DNA of 18,790 bases, taken from the NCBI GenBank assembly GCA_045538835.1, contig JAZQEF010000017.1, positions 1-18,790 on the forward strand. The letters run 5' to 3'. The stretch comes from RGIG6165 sp045538835 (GTDB taxonomy: Bacteria > Bacillota > Clostridia > Oscillospirales > Feifaniaceae). The notes below the pieces were generated by a model that saw only the letters and a list, made by a program, of their open reading frames with translations, did not search any database and was not told the DNA's origin. Numbering within the stretch: the first letter of the stretch is position 1; each line of letters opens with the position of its first letter. This document shows positions 1 through 7,600 of this stretch, in pieces. The translations under genes and the position numbers were made by a program.

Positions 1-111
1 ACAGGCTGGAGAGTATACAGAACAGACGAAGCAGTAGAATTCGACATAGTATTTGATGCCTCAGCTAATGGCGGCGAAGTTATTACAAGACATGTTATTG
101 TAAATTTCTAA
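1..111 (+). CDS. C-terminal end of an unidentified protein (partial)
   Basis: An open frame runs from base 1 to a TAA at 109-111 and gives the last 36 residues of a protein that starts before the window. The tail alternates hydrophobic and polar residues (EFDIVFDA, EVITRHVIVNF), as in a beta-strand-rich domain ending. I do not recognise the family and assign no function. The coding call rests on the open frame reaching the window edge and on the terminator that begins 10 nt after the stop. Confidence 0.6.
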   Translation, partial: TGWRVYRTDEAVEFDIVFDASANGGEVITRHVIVNF

Positions 112-198
112 CCAACTCAATAAAAGAGACACCCACAAGGGCGTGTTCGCTTAGGGATTATTCGCTCAAAAAGCATAATTTTGGCGTATAACTTTGTT

Positions 199-237
199 AA
201 AAGACCTCCATATCCGACAGGATAATGGAGGTCTTTT
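199..237. terminator. Terminator-like hairpin inside the MITE-like element
   Basis: AAAAGACCTCC (199-209) pairs with GGAGGTCTTTT (227-237). Inside this, ATATCC pairs with GGATAAT around a GACA loop with one bulged base. A-tracts before and T-tracts after make it plausible in both directions. The second copy diverges at the start of this hairpin, just before the window ends. Confidence 0.45.
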
Positions 238-318
238 GCCTTGTTCTTCATCCAAAATAATGCTTTTTGTAGTGCTTTGCAGTTTTGGGTTAGAGATTTT
301 TCGTTTAGACAAAATAAC

Positions 319-357
319 AAAAATTCCGCAATACTTTGTGTATTACGGAATTTTTTT
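319..357. terminator. Terminator-like hairpin inside the MITE-like element, identical in both copies
   Basis: A 16-bp stem with one C/A mismatch (319-334 with 340-355) and a 5-nt loop is followed by a T-tract to 357 and preceded by an A-tract, so it could work in both directions. This hairpin and its immediate flanks are unchanged in the copy at 18602-18790, while differences lie on either side. Confidence 0.55.
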
Positions 358-458
358 ATGAAGTATTAACGGAAAATATCAATCCAAAATCGATTCATCC
401 CTAAGTGAACACGCCCAATGGGTGTCTCTTTTTTGCTTATTTGTTCACATTATATTCA

Positions 459-487
459 TTGACATATTAAAATAATTGGGTTAAAAT
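459..487 (+). promoter_or_regulatory. Sigma-A-type promoter of the marR-ABC operon
   Basis: TTGACA (459-464), 17 nt, TAAAAT (482-487), placed between the split terminator and the marR ribosome binding site. The start of transcription should fall near 493-495, just ahead of the imperfect palindrome at 497-509. It is the only strong promoter seen before the 530-8840 gene run. Confidence 0.75.
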
Positions 488-496
488 AGAAAATAG

Positions 497-509
497 TTTG
501 GATTCTAAA
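497..509. promoter_or_regulatory. Candidate MarR operator
   Basis: TTTGGATTCTAAA is an odd-length inverted repeat with one mismatched pair. Three more A/T pairs match after a 3-bp gap on each side. It lies at about +3 to +15 relative to the predicted start, where repressor binding would block the operon. MarR proteins commonly bind such palindromes in their own promoters; the assignment here is inference. Confidence 0.4.
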
Positions 510-529
510 TATTTTATTTGGAGGACTGT

Positions 530-970
530 ATGGAGCATAATGTTTGCCTCGAAATACGCAAGTTTGACAATGAGATAAGGCGGAAGATAGAATCACTGCG
601 CTCGGCGGAGACGCTAAACGGAATGACGGCTATGCATGGCTGGATAATATCCTATCTCATCGAGAATTCAGACAGTCCGATATATCAAAAAGATATTGAG
701 GATACATTTAAAATCAGACCGAGTTCTGTGACAAGTCTGCTTAAACTTATGGAGAAGAACGGACTTATCGTGAGGCGGTCTGTTGAGGCTGATGCAAGGC
801 TCAAAAGAATTGAACCGACAGACAAAGCATACAGTTGTTACATGAGCCTGCGCGAAGAAATCGACAGAATGCAGGAACTTATGATACGCGATGTAAGTGA
901 CGAGGAAATGAAGCACTTTTATCGCGTTATAGCAAAATTTCGCAGTAATCTTACCAAAGGAGAAAATTAA
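530..970 (+). CDS. MarR-family transcriptional regulator
   Basis: A 146-aa protein of usual MarR length, with an N-terminal dimerisation helix, winged helix-turn-helix (about residues 53-80, with SSVTSLLKLMEKNGLI as recognition region), a basic wing (about 81-95, VRRSVEADARLKRIEPT) and a C-terminal helix for dimerisation. The ATG at 530 is preferred over a TTG at 518 because GGAGGA at 520-525 would lie inside the longer reading and is correctly spaced for 530. Its stop overlaps the start of the next gene (TAATG). First gene of a marR-ABC-ABC arrangement common in Clostridia, where the regulator usually represses an exporter until a toxic ligand binds. The ligand cannot be read from sequence. 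Confidence 0.9.
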   Translation: MEHNVCLEIRKFDNEIRRKIESLRSAETLNGMTAMHGWIISYLIENSDSPIYQKDIEDTFKIRPSSVTSLLKLMEKNGLIVRRSVEADARLKRIEPTDKAYSCYMSLREEIDRMQELMIRDVSDEEMKHFYRVIAKFRSNLTKGEN

Positions 971-2712
971 TGTTAAAAAAATTGGCATCGTGTGTCAGAG
1001 AATATAAGAAGGCATCACTGTTGGCACCGCTTTTTGTAACACTTGAGGTTATTTTAGAAGTAATAATCCCGTTTTTAATGGCATTTCTTATTGATAAAGG
1101 CGTAGAAAAGGGTGATATGGGCTACATACTGAGAATGGGCGGACTTATAATCGTGTGCTGTGTCCTCTCGCTTGTCTGCGGCGCAATGTCGGGTAAGTAT
1201 GCGGCAAGGGCGTCTTCGGGTTTTGCCAAAAACCTGCGCCACGATATGTATCACAATGTGCAGAATTTTTCATTCTCGAATATTGACCGTTTTTCAACAT
1301 CAAGCCTTGTCACAAGAATGACAACTGATGTTTCGAACGTGCAGAATGCATATATGATGATTGTACGCGTTGCAGTTCGCAGCCCCATGATGATGATATG
1401 CGCGATGATAATGTCTTTCAGAATAAATGTGAAACTTGCGCTAGTATTTGTGTGCGTACTTCCTTTTCTTGCGGCAGTTATTTTCGGTATTGCCATTAAG
1501 GCGCATCCTACATTTGAAAGGGTTTTCCGCACATACGATAAACTCAACAATGTTGTAGGAGAGAATTTAAGCGGTATCCGTGTCGTAAAGTCCTTTGTCC
1601 GTGAGGAGTACGAAAAAGAAAAATTTGGAAAGATATCAAATGAGATATATGCCGACTTTGTAAAAGCAGAAAAAATGCTTGCTTTCAACAATCCCGCTAT
1701 GATGACTGCATCGTACATCTGTATGCTATTAGTGTGCTGGTTTGGTGCAAAACTCATCATAAACTCGGGCGCGACGACTATGACAACGGGCCTGCTTACA
1801 AGTTTTATATCCTATTCAATGCAGATACTTATGAGCCTAATGATGTTCTCGATGGTATTTGTTATGATAATTATTGCGCGCTCATCGGCGCAGCGTATCA
1901 CCGAAGTGCTCTCTGAAGAGAGTGACCTTAAAAATCCCGAAAATCCGATTTACGAGGTGGCAGACGGCTCTGTAAAATTTGAGAATGTCAATTTCTCATA
2001 CTCCAAAAAGAAGAAAAAACTTGCTATATCGGGTATAAATCTCGACATAAAGTCGGGTGAGACGATAGGCGTCATTGGCGGTACAGGCTCGTCAAAATCG
2101 ACATTTGTTTCGCTCATACCAAGGCTGTATGATGTGACTGAGGGAAGGGTGCTTGTCGGCGGCAGAGATGTCAAGGAATACGACATAGAAACACTTCGTG
2201 ACAGCGTTGCAATGGTACTTCAGAAAAACGTTCTTTTCTCCGGAACTATCAAGGAAAATCTGCGCTGGGGCAATAAAGATGCTACTGATGAAGAGATGAA
2301 GCACGCCTGCACACTTGCCTGTGCAGATGAGTTTATCAGCGCATTTCCCGACGGCTATGACACCTATATCGAACAGGGCGGCACAAACGTCTCGGGTGGA
2401 CAGAAGCAGCGTCTTTGTATTGCCAGAGCGCTTCTCAAAAAACCCAAGATACTTATTCTTGACGACAGCACAAGTGCCGTTGACACCCAAACAGATGCAG
2501 TTATCAGAAAGGCATTTAAAGAGGAAATTCCCGAAACTACCAAGTTTATAATTGCTCAGCGAATATCGTCGGTACAGGATGCTGACAGGATCCTCGTGCT
2601 TGATGGCGGTAAGGTCGTGGATTTTGGAACGCATAACGAACTTATCGAAAGATGCGATATTTACAAAGAAGTATATGAATCACAGGCGAAGGGAGATGAG
2701 GCAAATGGCTAA
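970..2712 (+). CDS. Heterodimeric ABC exporter, degenerate-site subunit
   Basis: A 580-aa half-transporter: six-helix exporter transmembrane domain (about residues 15-310) followed by an ATPase domain (about 335-570). Motifs: Walker A GGTGSSKST (370-378, with S375 where the glycine before lysine is usual), Q-loop Q418, intact signature VSGGQ (474-478), Walker B ILILD with D499 in place of the catalytic glutamate, and Q530 in place of the H-loop histidine. Its own nucleotide site should therefore be non-hydrolytic, while its intact signature completes the active site of the partner. This matches exporters of the BmrCD/LmrCD/TM287-288 type. The start ATG overlaps the marR stop by one base, with AAAGGAG upstream; the end overlaps the next gene by 8 nt. 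Substrate unknown, probably drugs, peptides or lipids. Confidence 0.92.
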   Translation: MLKKLASCVREYKKASLLAPLFVTLEVILEVIIPFLMAFLIDKGVEKGDMGYILRMGGLIIVCCVLSLVCGAMSGKYAARASSGFAKNLRHDMYHNVQNFSFSNIDRFSTSSLVTRMTTDVSNVQNAYMMIVRVAVRSPMMMICAMIMSFRINVKLALVFVCVLPFLAAVIFGIAIKAHPTFERVFRTYDKLNNVVGENLSGIRVVKSFVREEYEKEKFGKISNEIYADFVKAEKMLAFNNPAMMTASYICMLLVCWFGAKLIINSGATTMTTGLLTSFISYSMQILMSLMMFSMVFVMIIIARSSAQRITEVLSEESDLKNPENPIYEVADGSVKFENVNFSYSKKKKKLAISGINLDIKSGETIGVIGGTGSSKSTFVSLIPRLYDVTEGRVLVGGRDVKEYDIETLRDSVAMVLQKNVLFSGTIKENLRWGNKDATDEEMKHACTLACADEFISAFPDGYDTYIEQGGTNVSGGQKQRLCIARALLKKPKILILDDSTSAVDTQTDAVIRKAFKEEIPETTKFIIAQRISSVQDADRILVLDGGKVVDFGTHNELIERCDIYKEVYESQAKGDEANG

Positions 2713-4630
2713 TAATATGCAGCGTCCTCCCAAAGGTGTAAAAATGCCAGGTATGAAACTTGACAAAGGCGCAGCAAAACGTCTTATCGGTTATATCGGC
2801 AAAAACTATGCACTCCACTTTATTGCGGTGCTTGTCTGCATCGTTATCAGCGCATTTTGTACGGTACAGGGTACGCTTTTCCTTGAAACACTTATCGACG
2901 ATTATATTCTTCCGCTCACCAGTCAAAAAATTGCAGGCGGTGCGGTTGACTTTACACCTATGATGTGGGCAATTCTCAGAATGGCGGGGATATATGCCGT
3001 TGCGGTAGTGGCTTCGTACACCTACAACAGAATAATGATAGTCGTGGCACAGGGCACGCTCAAAAATATCCGTGACGATATGTTTGCGCATATGCAGACA
3101 CTTCCAATAAGGTTCTTTGATACGCACACTCACGGCGACGTGATGAGCCACTACACCAACGACACTGACACACTGCGTCAGATGATAGCGCAGTCGATGC
3201 CGCAACTTATAAACTCAGTAATAAATATTATTACTGTGTTTATTTCGATGTGTCTTACAAACTGGGTGCTTACACTTATGGTGATGTGCACGATAAGTTG
3301 TATGATGCTCGTATCGAGAAAAATAGCGGGCAGAAGCGGAAGATACTTTGTCGGTCAGCAGGTGTCTCTCGGTAAAGTCAACGGCTATATTGAGGAAATG
3401 ATAAACGGTCAGAAGGTCGTAAAGGTGTTCTGCCACGAGGAAGCGGCTAAGAAGGACTTTGACAAACTCAATGACGAACTCTGCGAAAACGCTTATGCGG
3501 CAAATAAGTTTGCAAATATTCTTATGCCCATTTTAGGAAATCTCGGTCATTTGCAGTATGTTCTTGTTGCGATAGTGGGCGGTCTTATTGCGCTCTATGG
3601 CGGAAATATCATTTCATTCTCACTCGGCGGTCTTGTGACCTTCCTTACGCTTACAAAGAATTTTACGATGCCGGTAAATCAGGTATCAAATCAGCTCAAT
3701 GCAGTTATCATGGCGCTTGCAGGTGCATCGAGAATATTTGCTCTTATGGATGAACCCAGCGAAGAGGATGACGGATATGTCACACTTGTAAATGCAAAGT
3801 ATGACGAAAACGGCAACATCACCGAGTCGGGAAAACGCACAGGTATGTGGGCGTGGAAGCATCCGCACGAGACGGGAGAAGTGACTTATACACTTCTCAA
3901 GGGCGACGTGCGTATGTTTGAAGTGGATTTCAGTTATGACGGCAAGAAGACCGTTCTTACTGACGTTTCGCTCTATGCAGAGCCTGGACAGAAGGTTGCA
4001 TTTGTCGGAGCAACAGGTGCGGGAAAGACAACCATAACAAATCTTATTAACCGCTTCTACGATATTGCAGACGGTAAAATAAGATATGACGGAATAAATA
4101 TAAATAAAATAAGAAAAACCGATTTAAGACGCTCTATGGGCATCGTTTTGCAGGATACCAATCTCTTTACGGGTACAGTAATGGAGAATATCAGATACGG
4201 CAAACTCGATGCGACTGATGAAGAGGTCTATGCTGCTGCAAAACTTGCAAATGCAGACGACTTTATCTCGCGTCTGCCTGACGGTTATGATACAATGCTC
4301 ACGGGCAACGGCAGTCAGTTATCACAGGGACAGAGACAACTTATATCTATTGCGAGAGCTGCTATAGCCGATCCTCCGGTAATGATACTTGATGAGGCAA
4401 CTTCAAGTATAGATACCCGTACAGAGGCTATTGTACAGAGGGGCATGGACCAGCTTATGAAGGGAAGAACGGTGTTTGTTATAGCACACCGTCTTTCAAC
4501 GGTCAAGAACTCCGATGTAATAATGGTGCTCGACCACGGCAGGATCATTGAACGCGGTAGTCACGAAGAACTTATCTTGCAGAAGGGTAACTACTACCGT
4601 TTGTATACCGGTGCATTTGAATTGGAGTAA
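2705..4630 (+). CDS. Heterodimeric ABC exporter, catalytic subunit
   Basis: A 641-aa half-transporter with transmembrane domain (about residues 30-340) and ATPase domain (about 402-640). Walker A GATGAGKT (435-442), Walker B ILDE with catalytic E564, and H595 are canonical. The signature is LSQGQ (539-543) instead of LSGGQ, so this subunit carries the degenerate signature that pairs with the degenerate Walker motifs of its partner. A charged insert of about 45 residues (about 355-400) lies between the two domains. The frame is open upstream, but the ATG at 2705 is chosen because a GGGAG lies about 10 nt before it and it gives an 8-nt overlap with the partner gene, typical of translational coupling. 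Confidence 0.92.
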   Translation: MANNMQRPPKGVKMPGMKLDKGAAKRLIGYIGKNYALHFIAVLVCIVISAFCTVQGTLFLETLIDDYILPLTSQKIAGGAVDFTPMMWAILRMAGIYAVAVVASYTYNRIMIVVAQGTLKNIRDDMFAHMQTLPIRFFDTHTHGDVMSHYTNDTDTLRQMIAQSMPQLINSVINIITVFISMCLTNWVLTLMVMCTISCMMLVSRKIAGRSGRYFVGQQVSLGKVNGYIEEMINGQKVVKVFCHEEAAKKDFDKLNDELCENAYAANKFANILMPILGNLGHLQYVLVAIVGGLIALYGGNIISFSLGGLVTFLTLTKNFTMPVNQVSNQLNAVIMALAGASRIFALMDEPSEEDDGYVTLVNAKYDENGNITESGKRTGMWAWKHPHETGEVTYTLLKGDVRMFEVDFSYDGKKTVLTDVSLYAEPGQKVAFVGATGAGKTTITNLINRFYDIADGKIRYDGININKIRKTDLRRSMGIVLQDTNLFTGTVMENIRYGKLDATDEEVYAAAKLANADDFISRLPDGYDTMLTGNGSQLSQGQRQLISIARAAIADPPVMILDEATSSIDTRTEAIVQRGMDQLMKGRTVFVIAHRLSTVKNSDVIMVLDHGRIIERGSHEELILQKGNYYRLYTGAFELE

Positions 4631-4633
4631 TTA

Positions 4634-7600
4634 ATGCCTAAAATTAAAGATATAAAAGGTCTTGCGGTGGGTATAGACATAGGCTCTACCACCGTAAAGA
4701 TAGTCATTGCAGATGACGGAGAAATAACATACAGCCGCTATGAGAGACATTTTTCAAAAGTCAGAGAAAAAACGCTTGAACTTGTTAGAGATGTCAAAGA
4801 TAAACTCTGCGGAAAAGAATTTCGCGTATCGGTGTCGGGTTCGGCAGGACTCGGTACTGCAAAGGCGGCGGGTCTTGAGTTTGTGCAGGAGGTCTGGGCG
4901 GAATCCGAAATGGTGCGCAGTTTCTATCCCGATGCACAGGCAGTCATAGAACTCGGCGGCGAAGATGCAAAGATAATATTTCTTGATCACGGTCTGGACA
5001 TGAGAATGAATGGCTCATGTGCAGGCGGAACAGGTGCGTTCATCGACCAGATGGCGACACTGCTTGACATAAGCAATGAAGAACTCGATAAACTCTCGCT
5101 TGAAGCCGAGAGATTGTATCCTATAGCATCACGTTGCGGCGTGTTTGCAAAGACAGATATCCAGCCGCTTTTAAATCAGGGCGCTGCAAAGGCAGATGTT
5201 GCGGCAAGCATATATCAGGCGGTCGTAAATCAAACTATTGCAGGACTTGCTCAGGGCAGAAGCATTGACGGGAAAGTCGTATTTTTAGGAGGACCGCTCT
5301 TCTTCTGTAAGGGGCTGCAAAAGAGTTTTGCAGATACACTTAAACTTGATGCAGAACACGCTATTTTTCCCGAATATGCACCTGTTGCCGTTGCCATAGG
5401 CGCGGCTATACAGGCGTCAAAAATGTCGCCGCTCATTACATATGACGAACTTGAAGCAAAACTCATAAAGGCGGCAGAGGCAAAGCCTTCGGTGTCATAT
5501 CTGAAGCCTCTTTTTGAAAATGAGGAGGAGTATGACAGTTTCAAAAAGCGTCATAACACTGCCGATGTGGGCAGTACAGAGATAAAAGAATATGCCGGAA
5601 AAGCATATCTCGGTATAGACTGCGGCAGTACCACGACAAAACTTGCCCTTATCACAGAGGACAGAAGAATTTTATATTCGTTCTACGATTCAAATAAGGG
5701 AAATCCCGTTGCAATCGTCAAAGAACAACTTGAAAAAATATCATCTCTCTGCGGTGAGAGAATAACTGTTGCAGGTGCGGCAGTTACAGGCTACGGAGAA
5801 GAACTTATAAAAAATGCATTCCACACCGATTTCGGCATCGTGGAAACTATGGCACACTATACGGCGGCAAAATACTTCTGCCCGGGTGTCGAATTTATTC
5901 TCGATATCGGCGGTCAGGACATAAAGTGCTTTAAAATACATGATGATACTATAGACAGTATTATGCTCAATGAGGCTTGCTCATCGGGCTGCGGCTCTTT
6001 TATCGAGACCTTTGCAAAATCTATGGGATTTGATGTGGATGACTTTTCCAAAGAGGGACTTTTTGCAAAAGCTCCCGTCGACCTTGGCAGCCGCTGCACC
6101 GTGTTTATGAATTCATCGGTAAAGCAGGCGCAAAAGGACGGGGCAACCGTCGGCGACATATCGGCAGGCCTGTCGGTATCCGTTGTCAAAAATGCAATAT
6201 ACAAAGTTATACGGGCATCATCGGCAGATGAACTCGGTAACAGAATTGTCGTTCAGGGCGGAACATTCTTAAACGATGCCGTTCTGCGCAGTTTTGAAAG
6301 AGAGATAGGCAAGCGTGTCATAAGGCCGCAGATAGCAGGTCTTATGGGTGCATTCGGCGCGGCGCTTTACGCACAGGCACAGGGATTGCAGAGAAGCACA
6401 CTGCTTTTGGGTGACAAACTTGCATCTTTTACACATACGTCGACTTCGACGCTCTGTCGGGGCTGCACAAACAGATGCCATCTGACGATAAACACCTTCT
6501 CCGACGGAAGTAAATTCATTTCGGGCAATCAGTGTGAAAAGGGCGCGGGAATAAAGCGCTCGGATAAGCCGCTGCCCAACATTTATGAGCAGAAGCGTGA
6601 GAGAATAAAGGCGCTTATTGCTGACAGTCAGCCGTCGGGCAAAGGCACGATAGGTCTGCCGCTTGCGCTTGGTATGTACGAACTTCTTCCCATGTGGCAC
6701 GCTTTCTTTAAAAATCTGGGCTTTAAAGTGGTCATATCAGGACTTTCATCAAGAAAGATATATGACAAAGGTCAGTATTCGATACCGTCGGATACTGCCT
6801 GCTATCCCGCAAAGATAATGCACGGCCACATTGAAGAACTTATAGAGCAGGGTGTAGATGCGATATTCTATCCTGCGCTGACATACAATGTCGATGAAAA
6901 AAGCGGAGATAATCATTACAACTGTCCCGTTGTGGCGTATTACAGCGAACTGTTAGGCTCAAATATGGACAGTTTAAAGCAGACATGCTTTTTATATCCC
7001 TATCTGAACATCAACAACGAAAAGGAACTTGCAAAGGAACTTTTTACTTATTTAAAACAGCATTTTGATGTATCAAAGGCAGATGTGAAAAAGGCCGCCC
7101 GCGCAGGTTTTGAGGCATATGACAAGTGGATGACAGAGACAAGGCGTCAGGGTGAAGAAGCAGTTTCATTTGCCCGCAAAGAGGGATGCCGAATCATGAT
7201 ACTTGCAGGCAGACCTTACCACATTGATCCCGAGATAGGTCACGGCATAGACAAACTCGCATCACTTCTCGGCTTTGTCGTGGTGAGTGAGGATTCGGTC
7301 TGCCATCTTGCAAAAGGGCTGCCGGCCACACACGTTTTAAACCAATGGACATATCATTCAAGGCTTTATCTGTCGGCACAGTATGCAGGTGAAAATGAAG
7401 ATGTGTCACTTGTACAACTTGTTTCATTCGGCTGCGGCATTGATGCGATTACCACCGATGAAGTGCGCAGCATACTCGAAAAGGAAAACAAGTTATACAC
7501 ACAGATAAAAATTGACGAGATAACAAATCTCGGTGCAGTCAAGATAAGACTGCGCAGTCTTATCGGCGCACTTGATGAGAGGAGTGAAAAGAATGTATAA
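4634..7600 (+). CDS. Tandem acyl-CoA dehydratase activase (two BadF/HgdC-type ATPase domains plus CoA-enzyme-activase domain)
   Basis: A 988-aa cytoplasmic protein. Domain 1 (about residues 10-262) and domain 2 (about 324-582) are both ASKHA ATPases with phosphate loops GIDIGSTTVK and GIDCGSTTTK. Each keeps the two cysteines that in HgdC-type activases bridge a [4Fe-4S] cluster between protomers: C129/C168 and C449/C488. A cysteine cluster follows (C608, C611, C615, C634), then a CoA-substrate-specific activase/DUF2229-like region (about 670-975) with GRPYHIDPEIGHGID and SFGCGIDAITTDEV. Known HgdC uses ATP to push a low-potential electron into a dehydratase; the substrate of this large form is not established. 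Only 3 nt separate it from the exporter gene, and it overlaps the next gene by 8 nt. Relatives are often about 1400 aa because the next gene is fused to them. Confidence 0.85.
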   Translation: MPKIKDIKGLAVGIDIGSTTVKIVIADDGEITYSRYERHFSKVREKTLELVRDVKDKLCGKEFRVSVSGSAGLGTAKAAGLEFVQEVWAESEMVRSFYPDAQAVIELGGEDAKIIFLDHGLDMRMNGSCAGGTGAFIDQMATLLDISNEELDKLSLEAERLYPIASRCGVFAKTDIQPLLNQGAAKADVAASIYQAVVNQTIAGLAQGRSIDGKVVFLGGPLFFCKGLQKSFADTLKLDAEHAIFPEYAPVAVAIGAAIQASKMSPLITYDELEAKLIKAAEAKPSVSYLKPLFENEEEYDSFKKRHNTADVGSTEIKEYAGKAYLGIDCGSTTTKLALITEDRRILYSFYDSNKGNPVAIVKEQLEKISSLCGERITVAGAAVTGYGEELIKNAFHTDFGIVETMAHYTAAKYFCPGVEFILDIGGQDIKCFKIHDDTIDSIMLNEACSSGCGSFIETFAKSMGFDVDDFSKEGLFAKAPVDLGSRCTVFMNSSVKQAQKDGATVGDISAGLSVSVVKNAIYKVIRASSADELGNRIVVQGGTFLNDAVLRSFEREIGKRVIRPQIAGLMGAFGAALYAQAQGLQRSTLLLGDKLASFTHTSTSTLCRGCTNRCHLTINTFSDGSKFISGNQCEKGAGIKRSDKPLPNIYEQKRERIKALIADSQPSGKGTIGLPLALGMYELLPMWHAFFKNLGFKVVISGLSSRKIYDKGQYSIPSDTACYPAKIMHGHIEELIEQGVDAIFYPALTYNVDEKSGDNHYNCPVVAYYSELLGSNMDSLKQTCFLYPYLNINNEKELAKELFTYLKQHFDVSKADVKKAARAGFEAYDKWMTETRRQGEEAVSFARKEGCRIMILAGRPYHIDPEIGHGIDKLASLLGFVVVSEDSVCHLAKGLPATHVLNQWTYHSRLYLSAQYAGENEDVSLVQLVSFGCGIDAITTDEVRSILEKENKLYTQIKIDEITNLGAVKIRLRSLIGALDERSEKNV

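Larger units (their letters stand above)
139..416. mobile_element. MITE-like 278-bp element with 20-bp terminal inverted repeats
   Basis: The left end GGGCGTGTTCGCTTAGGGAT (139-158) and right end ATCCCTAAGTGAACACGCCC (397-416) are inverted repeats matching at 19 of 20 positions. The flanks are ...CAA on the left and AAT... on the right, consistent with a 2-bp AA target duplication. No transposase is encoded. The interior holds two strong hairpins (199-237 and 319-355). A second copy, inverted, begins at 18602 and matches at about 175 of 189 aligned bases without gaps. The two copies plus the cleanly interrupted terminator define the ends. The parent transposon family cannot be named from this alone. 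Confidence 0.8.
122..434 (+). terminator. Intrinsic terminator of the upstream gene, split in its loop by an inserted element
   Basis: The arm AAAAGAGACACCCA (122-135) is perfectly complementary to TGGGTGTCTCTTTT (419-432), which runs on into a T-tract ending at 434. Removing the element at 139-416 and one AA copy leaves a 14-bp stem with a 3-nt loop (CAA), a classic terminator. The arms are now 283 nt apart, so folding is slower, but the element brings terminator-like hairpins of its own. Confidence 0.8.

Noticed and set aside
117..320. Open frame of 67 codons on the minus strand across the MITE-like element
   Set aside because: No ribosome binding site, it starts with TTG and crosses the inverted repeat and the terminator arm. 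Differences against the second copy mostly change residues, so there is no sign of coding selection.
2077..2103. Serine for glycine in Walker A taken as sign of a decayed transporter
   Set aside because: The frame is intact and the matching changes in the partner signature show an evolved asymmetric pair rather than decay.
2092..2634. Long minus-strand open frame of 180 codons opposite the first ABC gene
   Set aside because: The plus frame has all ABC ATPase motifs. The minus frame has no recognisable domain or start signal and is a codon-bias shadow.
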